Assembly (NCBI RefSeq): GCF_900128415.1
Contig: NZ_LT635772.1
Span: forward strand, 1,984,001-2,048,000
DNA from: Anaerococcus mediterraneensis
GTDB taxonomy: Bacteria > Bacillota > Clostridia > Tissierellales > Peptoniphilaceae
Direction of reading: 5' to 3'
DNA: 64,000 bases
The position numbers were made by a program, and so were the translations under genes. How positions within the stretch are numbered: the first letter of the stretch is position 1; the number at the start of each line of letters is the position of its first letter. The notes under the pieces are model-generated. The model was not told where the DNA came from, made no database searches, and saw nothing but the letters and a program-made list of their open reading frames with translations. Below, in pieces: positions 26,093 through 34,492 of this stretch.

Positions 26093-26275
26093 CAAAAAAG
26101 GACCGTCCATATAGACGGTCCACTTATTTCCTAATTTGCTCCTAAGGATTGGCATTCCTGCTAGGCTACTGGCTTCACCTAGCAAACATAAAGATGATCT
26201 TCACCCATAAACCAGCTAGCACTTCCACCGACCGTGCCTCTCTGTAAGCCTTTTTATAAGCTACTCTTCTTTATA
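26093..26275 (-). promoter_or_regulatory. T-box riboswitch, isoleucine specifier, non-canonical bulge
   Basis: On the minus strand the stem I base ATAAAGA/TCTTTAT encloses AGTA (5') and GAA-G-ATC-A (3'), so the specifier is ATC, isoleucine (26196-26198), matching ileS downstream. AGAGAGG and GGTGGAAG, typical T-box features, follow the 5' side. The terminator GGACCGTC/GACGGTCC (26100-26121) ends in a U-tract. The T-box bulge reads GTGGACCG instead of GTGGTACCG, one base short of the usual UGGNACC. Confidence 0.87.
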
Positions 26276-26293
26276 TAGTCATATTCTGATATA

Positions 26294-26321
26294 AGTGTAC
26301 TATTTTACCTGCTTTTGTCAA
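26294..26321 (-). promoter_or_regulatory. promoter of the ileS T-box leader
   Basis: On the minus strand TTGACA (26316-26321), a 16-base spacer, then TACACT (26294-26299), about 20 bases before the start of stem I. It lies just at the 3' end of the AMMECR1-like gene. Confidence 0.6.
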
Positions 26322-26809
26322 ATATGTCTTATGATCTTGAATTTCTCCATGGTATAGATATCAAAATCATCCACATTTGCCATCTCTAGGGCGTCTTCAT
26401 ACATCTGGTAGTCTGATTCATAATCTTGCCTAAAAACCATGGCTGGGTTGTTTGAATAGTTTATCAAAAGACCAGCATAGACTCCAAAATCATCTATGGT
26501 TTCGATTTTTTCGACCTTGTTTACCTCCAAAACCTGGATGTAGATCTCGTCTAGGTCTTCTAACTTTAGGGCAAAGGCATTGTCAAAAATGCCGAGGTTT
26601 ACAGATTCATATATGACATCTAGGCCAATATTTGCCCTGGTTGGATAGATTGATCCTGATATTTCTGTCCTGTCGCCCTTGGTAATTTGGACTAAGACCC
26701 CGTTGTGGTTATTTTTAAAGTCTTCATCATAAGTGTCAAGGTATTTGCCATTTTCTAGGTAATACCTTATAGAGTCAAAGGCAAGCTTGACAAGTTTGTC
26801 CCTATACAT
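26318..26809 (-). CDS. AMMECR1-domain protein with altered core motif
   Basis: 163 residues. The order of blocks fits the AMMECR1 domain (COG2078): DKLVKLAFDSIRYYLENG near the N-terminus, then SGSIYPTRANIGLDVIYESV, LEDLDEIYIQVLEVNKVEKI and GVYAGLLINYSNNPAMVFRQD. Most AMMECR1 proteins have LRGCIGT at the central motif; here the position reads ISGSIYPT, with Cys replaced by Ser. The function is unknown in bacteria; many homologues occur next to or fused with radical-SAM and MEMO domains, which are absent here. The start overlaps the stop of the glutathione peroxidase gene, so the two are co-translated. Confidence in the family is moderate. Confidence 0.72.
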   Translation of the reverse strand: MYRDKLVKLAFDSIRYYLENGKYLDTYDEDFKNNHNGVLVQITKGDRTEISGSIYPTRANIGLDVIYESVNLGIFDNAFALKLEDLDEIYIQVLEVNKVEKIETIDDFGVYAGLLINYSNNPAMVFRQDYESDYQMYEDALEMANVDDFDIYTMEKFKIIRHI

Positions 26810-27281
26810 TTAAAAATTCCTCTATATCTTTTTCCATGTTTTTTGGCTTTTTGGCTGACCCATATCTTTTTACTACCTGGCCTTCTTTGTCGATCAAAAA
26901 TTTTGTGAAATTCCACTTGATAGCTGGCCCTGCTAGGGCAGATTTTTCTTTTTTAAGATAGGTATATAATGGGTCCTCGTTTTCTCCATTTACATCTATC
27001 TTGTCAAAACGGTCAAAGCTTGTCCCAAAATTAAGCTCGCAAAATCCATTGATTTCTTCTATTGATCCTGGGGCTTGGTGGGCAAATTGGTTGCATGGGA
27101 AATCTAGGATTTCAAAACCCCTGTCCCTATATTTTTCATATAGAGCCTCTAGGCCCTCATATTGGGGAGTAAAACCGCACTTGGTGGCAGTATTTACTAT
27201 CAAAAGGACCTTGCCCTTATATTTTTCTAGGCTTACAATATCGCCCTTGTCATCTTTTACTTTAAAATCATATATAGTCAT
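26802..27281 (-). CDS. glutathione peroxidase-like thiol peroxidase
   Basis: 159 residues from the chosen start. The thioredoxin-fold peroxidase motifs are clear: NTATKCGFTPQY with the peroxidatic Cys35 (Cys, not selenocysteine), LDFPCNQF (59-66), and WNFTKFLID (123-131) supplying the catalytic Trp and Asn. Bacterial enzymes of this type usually take electrons from thioredoxin rather than glutathione and reduce hydrogen or lipid peroxides in the cytoplasm. Longer frames begin at 27341, but ATG 27281 is preceded by AAAGGAG at ideal distance. It is divergent from the Met T-box operon and forms a two-gene unit with the AMMECR1-like gene. Confidence 0.92.
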   Translation of the reverse strand: MTIYDFKVKDDKGDIVSLEKYKGKVLLIVNTATKCGFTPQYEGLEALYEKYRDRGFEILDFPCNQFAHQAPGSIEEINGFCELNFGTSFDRFDKIDVNGENEDPLYTYLKKEKSALAGPAIKWNFTKFLIDKEGQVVKRYGSAKKPKNMEKDIEEFLNV

Positions 27282-27334
27282 TGTCTTCTCCTTTATATCT
27301 ATAATCATTATACAACTTGTGGGCAAAAGTTCAG

Positions 27335-27362
27335 TTGACAAATTTTTTATTTGTTATATACT
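27335..27362 (+). promoter_or_regulatory. promoter of the Met T-box operon
   Basis: TTGACA at 27335-27340, a 16-base spacer, TATACT at 27357-27362, immediately upstream of T-box stem I. Confidence 0.72.
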
Positions 27363-27383
27363 ATTGTCATATCATAAACTTGA

Positions 27384-27631
27384 TATAGGAAAGAGTAGTA
27401 TAGGTGATTGATCACAGAGAGCCTCGTTTTGGTGAAAGAGGTAGATAGAGTCTATATGAATATGGTTCCTATTTAGGATTTCTCGATATTTAGAGATTTA
27501 CGTTAGCTTACGTTACAAAGCGCGAGTATGTTAGTACTCAGTGAGTTTATATGAGTGATCATATAAAAAATTAAGGTGGTACCGCGATTTACGCCCTTAT
27601 TATTTCTTCGGAGATAATAAGGGCTTTTTTT
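27384..27631 (+). promoter_or_regulatory. T-box riboswitch, methionine specifier
   Basis: The stem I base ATAGGAA/TTCCTAT encloses AGTA on the 5' side and GAA-T-ATG-G on the 3' side; the specifier is ATG (27462-27464), methionine. The canonical T-box AAGGTGGTACCGCG is at 27573-27586 and the terminator stem GCCCTTATTAT/ATAATAAGGGC (27593-27624) ends in a T-run. Uncharged tRNA-Met should switch on the metY-metA genes that follow. The 386-base gap upstream of metY is filled by this leader and its promoter. Confidence 0.93.
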
Positions 27632-27667
27632 ATAAGCTTATGATAAAAAAATTTTAAGGAGATAATT

Positions 27668-28942
27668 ATGAAATACAAAAACACTCAAACAGCATGCCTC
27701 AGAGCCGGATATGAGCCAGGAAATGGCCAGGCCAACATCCCTCCTATAACCCAGTCTACAACCTTCAACTACTCTTCTACAAAACAGGTTGCAGATCTTT
27801 TTGACCTAAATGACCCAGGATTTTTCTATACTAGACTGGGAAACCCTACTACAGATGTCCTAGAAAAAAGAATAGCTGCCCTTGATGGCGGTGTGGCTGC
27901 AGTAGCTACAGGGTCAGGTCAAGCGGCAAGTCTCATAGCTATCACAAATATAGCCAAGGCAGGAGACCACATAGTAGCCCTAAATAATATATACGGCGGT
28001 ACCTATAATCTTATAAACAAGACCCTAAAAGATTTGGGTATTGATTCTACTTTTGTAGCCTGCAATGACCTTGATGAGTTAAAAGCTGCTATAAAAGATA
28101 ATACCAAACTTATTTTTGGGGAGTCTTTAACAAATCCAAAGGCAGATATCTTGGACATAGAAGCTTATGCAAATATTGCCCATGAAAATAATATCCCTCT
28201 TATCCTGGATAACACCCTTGCAACCCCTGCCCTACTAAGGCCGATAGATTTTGGTTGCGATATTGTGACATATTCTTCTAGCAAATACCTAGATGGACAC
28301 GCCGCTGCTATGGGCGGTATCATAGTTGATTCTGGCAATTTTGACTGGACTAAGGGAGATTTTGATGTCCTTACAAAACCTGATGAATCCTACCACGGAC
28401 TTGTATTTACAGAACATTTTGGAAAGGCTGCCTACGCTGCTAGACTTAGGACAGTTGGTCTTCGTGATTTTGGTACAATCCAATCCCCATTCAATTCATT
28501 TTTGACCCTACTCGGTATAGACACCCTGGCTCTCAGGATGGAAAGACACAGCGAAAACGCCCTAAAAGTCGCCAAATTTCTAGAAAATAATGACCTTGTA
28601 GAAAGTGTATCCTATCCTTTCTTGAAATCGTCAAAATCCTATGACCTTGCCCAAAAATACCTAAAAGGCGGATCTGGCCTTATATCATTTTGTATAAAGG
28701 GCGATAGGGATACAGCAGCAAGATTTATCGATAGCCTAGAGCTGATAAACCTAGCTGTCCATGTAGCAGATGCCAGAAGCCTTTGCCTTCACCCAGCAAG
28801 CTCTACCCACAGGCAATTATCAGATAAAAGCCTAGATGAGATCGGTATCTACCCAAATCTGATCAGGCTATCTATAGGACTCGAAAACATTGACGATATA
28901 ATAGAAGATTTAGACCAAGCCATAAAAAAAGCTTGCAAGTAA
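27668..28942 (+). CDS. metY: O-acetylhomoserine sulfhydrylase
   Basis: 424 residues of the Cys/Met-metabolism PLP enzyme family, in the longer O-acetylhomoserine aminocarboxypropyltransferase size class. The PLP lysine is Lys206 in TYSSSKYLDGH; YTRLGNPTTDVLE (54-66) and ATGSGQAA (80-87) are typical active-site blocks. It converts O-acetylhomoserine and sulfide to homocysteine in the cytoplasm. The pairing with the acetyltransferase gene ten bases downstream, and the Met T-box upstream, support direct sulfhydrylation as the methionine route. Start: AAGGAGATAATT then ATG. Confidence 0.94.
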   Translation: MKYKNTQTACLRAGYEPGNGQANIPPITQSTTFNYSSTKQVADLFDLNDPGFFYTRLGNPTTDVLEKRIAALDGGVAAVATGSGQAASLIAITNIAKAGDHIVALNNIYGGTYNLINKTLKDLGIDSTFVACNDLDELKAAIKDNTKLIFGESLTNPKADILDIEAYANIAHENNIPLILDNTLATPALLRPIDFGCDIVTYSSSKYLDGHAAAMGGIIVDSGNFDWTKGDFDVLTKPDESYHGLVFTEHFGKAAYAARLRTVGLRDFGTIQSPFNSFLTLLGIDTLALRMERHSENALKVAKFLENNDLVESVSYPFLKSSKSYDLAQKYLKGGSGLISFCIKGDRDTAARFIDSLELINLAVHVADARSLCLHPASSTHRQLSDKSLDEIGIYPNLIRLSIGLENIDDIIEDLDQAIKKACK

Positions 28943-28952
28943 AGGAATAAAA

Positions 28953-29861
28953 ATGCCAGTAATTATACCAAAAAACCTCATAAGTAAAGAAACCCTAGAA
29001 AAAGAAAATATTTTTATAATGGATGATGACAGGGCCCAAAGCCAGGATATCAGACCTCTGACAATCGGCATAGTCAACCTAATGCCTACAAAAGAAAAAA
29101 CAGAGATCCAACTACTTAGGCTGCTTTCTAATACTCCCCTCCAAATAGAGGTAGACCTCATAGATATGGACACCTACGAGTCCAGGCATTCCCAGGACCA
29201 CCTGGAAAAATTTTATACGACCTATGAAAATATAAAGACAAAAAAATATGATGGCCTTATCATAACTGGGGCACCACTTGAGCAAAAATCCTATGATGAG
29301 ATCAAATATTGGAAAGAACTTACAAAAATATTTGACTTTGCCAAGACCAATGTCTTTTCTACCCTCTTTATCTGCTGGGGAGCTATAGCTGCCCTTGACT
29401 ATTATTATGGGGTCCCTATAGACCTTTTGGATAAAAAACTCTTTGAAGTCCACGAATACTACAAAAACTCAGATGACAAACTTCTTTTAGGTTTTGACGA
29501 TGTATTTTATATGCCAAACTCTAGATACAAGACAATAAGAGAAGAAGAGATAGAAAAATTTGATGACCTAGTCCAAATCGTAGGTGATGATCAGATGGGA
29601 TCTACCATTATAAAATCAAAGGATGATAAATTTATCTTTAACCTAAACCACCTAGAATACGACAGGGAAACCCTAGATGAAGAATACAGGAGAGATATAA
29701 AGGCAGGACTTGATACAGCTCCTGCCAAACACTACTACCTAGATGATGACCCAGAAAAACAAATCCTCCAAAGATGGAAATCAGCAGGCTATATATTCTT
29801 CAACAACTGGTTAAACTATTATGTTTACCAAACTACACCATTTGACAGGGAATATATATAA
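28953..29861 (+). CDS. metA: homoserine O-acetyltransferase (MetA type)
   Basis: 302 residues, the standard MetA length. NLMPTKEKTEIQLLRLL (42-58) opens the family core; the catalytic Cys141 is in FICWGAIAAL, and the His of NHLEYDRET belongs to the triad. MetA enzymes use either succinyl- or acetyl-CoA. The GAPLE motif (106-110) has Glu where acetyl-specific enzymes do and succinyl-specific ones have Gly (family knowledge), so acetyl-CoA is predicted, consistent with the adjacent O-acetylhomoserine sulfhydrylase. The start has AAAGGAAT. A long hairpin terminator follows. Confidence 0.93.
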   Translation: MPVIIPKNLISKETLEKENIFIMDDDRAQSQDIRPLTIGIVNLMPTKEKTEIQLLRLLSNTPLQIEVDLIDMDTYESRHSQDHLEKFYTTYENIKTKKYDGLIITGAPLEQKSYDEIKYWKELTKIFDFAKTNVFSTLFICWGAIAALDYYYGVPIDLLDKKLFEVHEYYKNSDDKLLLGFDDVFYMPNSRYKTIREEEIEKFDDLVQIVGDDQMGSTIIKSKDDKFIFNLNHLEYDRETLDEEYRRDIKAGLDTAPAKHYYLDDDPEKQILQRWKSAGYIFFNNWLNYYVYQTTPFDREYI

Positions 29862-29866
29862 ATAAA

Positions 29867-29921
29867 AAACCTGCACTAGCCTATCTAACATTTTTTGCTA
29901 GATAAGCTAGTGCAGGTTTTG
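29867..29921. terminator. bidirectional terminator between metA and the DUF3793 gene
   Basis: AACCTGCACTAGC pairs with GCTAGTGCAGGTT, and the stem continues through ATCTA/TAGAT with one mismatch around the loop. A-rich and T-rich flanks allow use on both strands between the convergent genes. Confidence 0.9.
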
Positions 29922-29942
29922 CATTTTCTTATAATTATTTTC

Positions 29943-30488
29943 TCAGATCCTTACTAGGTCTTTTATGTCACATCCTTCCTGATATGTATCCATGTAAAAC
30001 TTCCTTGTCTGGTCATACAGGGCAAAAAGTTTTTCTTTTTCTTCCTTATTATAATAAACTTTCCAATAGCCGCAGCATAGGTAATTTTGACCTTTATTTT
30101 TTATAAAGCCCTCTACATCCTCAAAGGGATATCCTAAAAAACATCCAATCTCATGAGGAAAGAGGCCACAGCTTAGCCTTTCTGATACACAAGCCAAGCA
30201 TTTTTCTAGCGAATTGGTTTGATAGTTAAGAGATTTTAGAAAATTGTTTACAGCATCTTGGCTAAGGTAAGTCAATAGCTTCTTGCGCCTGTAGACAAAA
30301 ACAAGAGATCCCCTATCCGTCCTAGCCACCTGCCTGAAAAATATATCATATTTATTAAAAGTTTTATTCCAAAACTCAATTTCTTTTAATACAGACTCTT
30401 CGCTTAAATCCACCATCCTAAAAAGATTAGAAGGCTTTATATTTGCAAAAACGCCAAAGCAGTGGCTGGCAAGATAGGTCTCATTCAT
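29943..30488 (-). CDS. DUF3793-family protein
   Basis: 181 residues. The C-terminal half carries the DUF3793 signature: FPHEIGCFLGYPFEDVEGFI followed by CCGYWKVY; Cys residues cluster around it (CLACVSERLSCG and NYLCCGYW). Family members are common in anaerobic Firmicutes and are often next to flavodoxin and iron-transport genes, as here, but the biochemical role is not established. The ATG overlaps the flavodoxin stop (TAATG), so it is translated from the same message and should share its Fur-like control. Confidence 0.85.
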   Translation of the reverse strand: MNETYLASHCFGVFANIKPSNLFRMVDLSEESVLKEIEFWNKTFNKYDIFFRQVARTDRGSLVFVYRRKKLLTYLSQDAVNNFLKSLNYQTNSLEKCLACVSERLSCGLFPHEIGCFLGYPFEDVEGFIKNKGQNYLCCGYWKVYYNKEEKEKLFALYDQTRKFYMDTYQEGCDIKDLVRI

Positions 30489-30919
30489 TACAAGCTATTT
30501 ACAAGGTCTTCTGCAAGTTTTTTGCAAGCTTCTACGCCCTCATCATCAGGTGTATCATAAACAGCAAGTCCGTCGGCAACTAAGTTTATACCGTTATCCT
30601 TGCATCTATCTTGCCATGTGTGCATCCACTCTCCATCAGCCCATTCATATGAACCGAATATAACAACTGGTTTGTTTTCTAGGTTTTTTTCTACTGATTC
30701 AAACATTGGCTCAAAAGAATCCTCTTCTAGCTCCTCTGATCCCATAGCTGGACAACCAAAGGCAAAGGCATCATAATTTGCAATATCTCCTGCTGAGAAA
30801 TCATCAGAAAAAATCTTTTCTGCCTCATGACCCATTTCTTTGATTTTGCCGACTATTTCATCAGCCATGATTCCAGTATTACCTGTACCTGACCAATATA
30901 CAACTGCGATTTTTGACAT
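30488..30919 (-). CDS. flavodoxin
   Basis: 143 residues, short-chain flavodoxin. The FMN phosphate-binding loop is WSGTGNTGIMAD (9-20), FGCPAMGSEELE (about 53-64) is the 50s loop, and FGSYEWADGEWM (about 87-98) is the 90s loop with an aromatic residue to stack on the flavin. It carries one or two electrons in place of ferredoxin, typically under iron limitation. A 16/19 match to the Fur consensus lies 26 bases upstream of its start, which fits iron-dependent repression. It forms an operon with the DUF3793 gene. Confidence 0.93.
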   Translation of the reverse strand: MSKIAVVYWSGTGNTGIMADEIVGKIKEMGHEAEKIFSDDFSAGDIANYDAFAFGCPAMGSEELEEDSFEPMFESVEKNLENKPVVIFGSYEWADGEWMHTWQDRCKDNGINLVADGLAVYDTPDDEGVEACKKLAEDLVNSL

Positions 30920-30944
30920 ACGTCCTCCTTAAATTTTTTATTAC

Positions 30945-30963
30945 GATAATGATAACTAATATC
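30945..30963. promoter_or_regulatory. Fur-type box upstream of flavodoxin
   Basis: GATAATGATAACTAATATC matches 16 of 19 positions of the classical Fur box GATAATGATAATCATTATC. It lies in the promoter region of the flavodoxin-DUF3793 operon. A paralogue such as PerR or Zur could also bind such a site. Confidence 0.7.
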
Positions 30964-31842
30964 ATGATCTGATTAAAAAAAATCAGATCTTTCGTTCTTA
31001 CCTACAATGTAGATAAAGACCGAGCTTTTACCCTTTTTATAAAAAGGATAAAAGCTAGACCCTTATCCTAGATTTTTGATAATCCAATAATAATTTTGGA
31101 TATGTTTTTAACAATTTTGTTTCAACTAGTCCTAGATTTTAAAACCGCCTAAAACTTTTGTCTAAATTATCAAATCCAAGGTATCTAAGCCTGTAATATT
31201 CACAGCCCCTGTCTTATAAATTGTTTTCCTTAGTCTTTGTGAGCAAATAATTTAAAAGTCTATTTAAAATTTATAAAATCCTATATATAAATCTTCCTGA
31301 CCCAGCATTAAAAAGAGCATTTATAGTGTTGAGAAAATATGAGTTTTGTTTATTATGCTCTTTTATACTGGTCAAAACATAGGATTTGATAAATTTTTTG
31401 GATTTTCCCGGAGCCATATCCTAGCTATAAAAGTCTTTGGATAGTCCTTATCAGACCTACGGGCTAGTCTTCCATATTATTATCATTTTTAATCTTTTAT
31501 TACTTGCTTTCTACGACTTTACTTATTATTTTTCTGTGGTCTGATAAATGTTTTTATAAATTTACCTTTATAAATTGGTGACAAGCTATCAAAATCAAAA
31601 TATAGGTATTGCCTTTTGAGGTCTTCTTATAAATTCAAAGCAAAATAATCCATCCATGAAGCACTCTATTTATCATTTAGGATTTTCAGATTTGAAATTT
31701 AGAATATAGGGACTTTTCTAGTCGATTAGACTTATCTGCACCCTAGCCTATAGAGTTTTTTTCTATATAATACCTATCTTTAAATATTTACTAGTCCTGA
31801 TGACTTTCTAATAAAAATCATTGAATTTTTTTATTTACTGAT

Positions 31843-31861
31843 GATAATGATAACCCATATC
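31843..31861. promoter_or_regulatory. second Fur-type box, downstream of the feo operon
   Basis: GATAATGATAACCCATATC matches 16 of 19 Fur consensus positions. It lies beyond the stop of the Cys-rich Feo protein gene, not upstream of any recognised gene, so it may serve a leftward transcript through 31840-30970. Confidence 0.6.
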
Positions 31862-31882
31862 ATCTTTTATCTAAAAAAATAT

Positions 31883-32035
31883 TTAATGGCAGCAGGATGA
31901 TTTATGACCATCTTCTCCACTACAAGCACTGCAACCACCACATGAACCTTCTGATTTCTTTACAAATTTACTATAAATTATGTAAGTACAAATAGCTATA
32001 ATAACAGCTAAAAGTAACCATGATGCTTTGTTCAT
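31883..32035 (-). CDS. FeoB-associated Cys-rich small membrane protein
   Basis: A 50-residue protein starting MNKASWLLLAVIIA: one N-terminal membrane helix (about 5-22), then a basic KFVKKSEG stretch and the Cys-rich tail SCGGCSACSGEDG...SSCCH with five cysteines. This is the plan of the FeoB-associated Cys-rich family (PF12669), found next to feoB in many Firmicutes and suggested to help iron handling at the transporter. The ATG at 32033-32035 follows AAGGAT. It lies 85 bases downstream of feoB on the same strand and is the last gene of the feo operon. Confidence 0.9.
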   Translation of the reverse strand: MNKASWLLLAVIIAICTYIIYSKFVKKSEGSCGGCSACSGEDGHKSSCCH

Positions 32036-32120
32036 ATATCCTTCTTTCTTTAAAAAAGAGGGGGAGATATTTTAAAATTAGGAAAGTCTTCATGATAGAA
32101 TTTTCTCTCCCCCACATATA

Positions 32121-34268
32121 TTATGCTAAAGATTGTTTAAATTCAATTTCTCGTTTTGCATTAGATTTTCTTACTACCATGTAAATAAAGAATATTAGGG
32201 CTACTATTCCAAGTACTGTGCCTATTCCAAATTTACCATAAACAAAGAAGCTTGCTAGTTGGTAGAAGATTAAGCTTACTATATAGGCAAAGCCCATTTG
32301 ATAAGCAATAGTGATTGCTGTCCACTTATTGTCATCCATTTCTGTCTTGATAGCACCTACTGCTGCGAAACATGGCATGCAAAGCATGTTGAATAGCAAG
32401 AATGAATAACCTGCAACTGGTGTTCCTATTGCAGCGCCGAAAGCTTGAAGCAATTCTGGTGTATCTTCTGCAACCTCACTACCAAGGCCTAGAACAACGC
32501 CCATGGTAGAAACTACGTTCTCTTTTGCAACAAAACCTGATATTGTAGCAACTGTTGATTGCCAGCTTCCAAATCCTATTGGCCTAAAGATTACACCGAT
32601 TACAGAACCTAATACAGCTATGATTGATCCTTCTGAGTTTTCTTCAATCAATTGTAATCTGAAGTTAAAGTTTGTTAAGAACCAAATTATGATAGATGAT
32701 AGGAAGATTATTGTTCCTGCTCTCTTAACATAGGCCTTAGACTTGTTATAAACGTCAGTTAAAACTGATTTTACTCTTGGTGCGTGGTATGGAGGAAGCT
32801 CCATGATAAATGGTGCTGGTTCATCAGCTAGTTGTTTAAATTTCTTTAAGATAATACCAGAAAATACAATTGAAGCTATACCAATCGCATAGAATGAGAA
32901 TGATACTAAGGCTCGATGTTCTGGGAAAAATGCACCTACGATTAGGGCAATTACTGGTAATTTTGCTGAACAAGGCATGAAAGTAGCTGTCATGATTGTA
33001 ATCTTTCTATCTCTTTCATTTTCGATTGTTCTTGATGCTTGGACACCTGGTACACCACATCCTGTTGCAACCATGGCTGGGATGAATGATTTACCTGATA
33101 GACCAAATCTTCTGAAAAGTCTGTCCATGATGAAGGCAACCCTTGCCATATAACCTATATCTTCAAGTATTGATAATAGAGCAAATAGAACCATCATTTG
33201 TGGTAAGAATCCAAGTACTGCTCCCACACCTGCAAGTGCACCGTCAGTAACTAATGATTGGAGAACTGGGTTTATATTAGCTCCTTCCATCCAAGCACCA
33301 ACTGCTGGTGTAAGTGTATCTTCAAAGAAGCCGTTAACTGCATCAGTACCCATAGTTCCTGGTGAATGTTCATAAACTGCACCGAAAAATACCAAAAACA
33401 TTACAAGGGCAAAGATTGGTAGACCTAAGATTCTACTAGTTACAATCTTATCAACCTTATCTGTTATAGATGGTTTTACAGGAGCCTTCACTAGAACCTT
33501 ATCAGAAAGTTCAGCTAAATTCTCATACCTACCTGTAGTAATGATTGACTCGCAATCATCGTCTTCTTTTGCTTCAAAGTCATTTCTAATTTTTTCAATC
33601 TTAGCTAAAACATCACTAGGAATTGTGATGTGGTTCATTGATTCATCATCATTTTCAAAAGCCTTAATGGAATAATACCTAGCAAAATCTTCTCCAACAA
33701 TTGGTTTTAAGTCTTCTGAAATTGCTCCTAGAGCCTCTTCTAGTTCAGGACCAAACACCATAGTATTTGGTTTTTCTCCGCCCTTTACAAGCTCTAAGAC
33801 TTTTTCGATTAATTTATCAATACCTTTTTCCTTAGCTGCTATAGTTTCAACTATAGGGGCATTTATTTCCTTAGATAAAGCATCAACATCAATCTTATCT
33901 CCCTTGCTCCTTACTATATCCATCATGTTTAGGGATATAAGCATTGGGATACCAAGCTCTGATAATTGGCTTGTAAGATATAAGTTTCTTACTAAGTTTG
34001 ATCCGTCAACTAGGTTGATGATTAAATCTGGTTTTTCATTAAGGAGGTATTCCCTAGAAACAACTTCTTCCATAGTATATGGAGAAAGGGAATAAATTCC
34101 TGGTAAGTCTTCAATAATAATGTCTTTGTGGCCTTTTAAAAGACCTTCTTTTTTATCTACGGTAACACCTGGCCAGTTACCTACCCTTTGATTTGAGCCT
34201 GTTAGGGCGTTGAAAAGGGTGGTTTTTCCTGAGTTAGGGTTACCTGCTAAAGCTACTCTAATTGTCAT
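32121..34268 (-). CDS. feoB: ferrous iron transporter FeoB
   Basis: 715 residues. The N-terminal G domain has G1 GNPNSGKT (9-16), G2 Thr36 within PGVTVDKKEG, G3 DLPG (54-57) and G4 NMMD (114-117), followed by a helical GDI-like domain. The membrane part starts near residue 285 with the core Gate motifs (VATGCGVPGVQASR, FMPCSAKLPV, LCMPCFAAVGA). FeoB imports Fe2+ in anaerobes, controlled by GTP hydrolysis. Its start overlaps the feoA stop by four bases. Fur-like boxes upstream of the operon predict repression by iron. A C-terminal NFeoB-type extension is absent. Confidence 0.97.
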   Translation of the reverse strand: MTIRVALAGNPNSGKTTLFNALTGSNQRVGNWPGVTVDKKEGLLKGHKDIIIEDLPGIYSLSPYTMEEVVSREYLLNEKPDLIINLVDGSNLVRNLYLTSQLSELGIPMLISLNMMDIVRSKGDKIDVDALSKEINAPIVETIAAKEKGIDKLIEKVLELVKGGEKPNTMVFGPELEEALGAISEDLKPIVGEDFARYYSIKAFENDDESMNHITIPSDVLAKIEKIRNDFEAKEDDDCESIITTGRYENLAELSDKVLVKAPVKPSITDKVDKIVTSRILGLPIFALVMFLVFFGAVYEHSPGTMGTDAVNGFFEDTLTPAVGAWMEGANINPVLQSLVTDGALAGVGAVLGFLPQMMVLFALLSILEDIGYMARVAFIMDRLFRRFGLSGKSFIPAMVATGCGVPGVQASRTIENERDRKITIMTATFMPCSAKLPVIALIVGAFFPEHRALVSFSFYAIGIASIVFSGIILKKFKQLADEPAPFIMELPPYHAPRVKSVLTDVYNKSKAYVKRAGTIIFLSSIIIWFLTNFNFRLQLIEENSEGSIIAVLGSVIGVIFRPIGFGSWQSTVATISGFVAKENVVSTMGVVLGLGSEVAEDTPELLQAFGAAIGTPVAGYSFLLFNMLCMPCFAAVGAIKTEMDDNKWTAITIAYQMGFAYIVSLIFYQLASFFVYGKFGIGTVLGIVALIFFIYMVVRKSNAKREIEFKQSLA

Positions 34269-34492
34269 ATTCTTTCCACACTTATATTCTTTGCGTCATC
34301 TTTTCTGATGCTTAGTTCGTATCCTCTTAAATTAATTTGAATAGGGTCTCCCAATGGAGCTACCTTTCTGATATAGATTTCAGTATTTTTTGTAATACCC
34401 ATATCCATAATTCTCCTCTTGGTAGGTCCGTCTCCGCCCACCTTGGTTACCCTGACTGTGCTTTTTATAGGCACTTCATTCAAAAAACTCAT
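34265..34492 (-). CDS. feoA: FeoA-domain protein (second)
   Basis: 75 residues, an SH3-like FeoA domain: VRVTKVGGDGPTKRRIMDMGI and GDPIQINLRGYELSIRK are the family blocks. FeoA is a small cytoplasmic regulator that contacts FeoB. It follows immediately after the first FeoA gene and overlaps feoB, so three proteins are made from one message with tight coupling. Confidence 0.94.
   Translation of the reverse strand: MSFLNEVPIKSTVRVTKVGGDGPTKRRIMDMGITKNTEIYIRKVAPLGDPIQINLRGYELSIRKDDAKNISVERI

Larger units (their letters stand above)
30920..31882. other. 0.95-kb AT-rich non-coding stretch bounded by two Fur-type boxes
   Basis: I find no convincing open frame in either strand. The stretch contains a perfect palindrome GATCTGATT/AATCAGATC (30966-30989), a hairpin AGCTTTTACCCTTTTT/AAAAAGGATAAAAGCT (31024-31055), and a large imperfect palindrome at about 31275-31392 (ATCCTAT, then AAAGAGCAT, mirrored by ATGCTCTTTT and ATAGGATTT). 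Fur-type boxes sit at both ends. It could hold an iron-regulated small RNA, or the remains of a decayed gene. Confidence 0.4.

Noticed and set aside
31100..31860. Hidden coding sequence in the Fur-bounded space
   Set aside because: I found only short broken frames, for example a run of about 22 residues near 31600-31680 on the minus strand; without a homologue this cannot be called a pseudogene.
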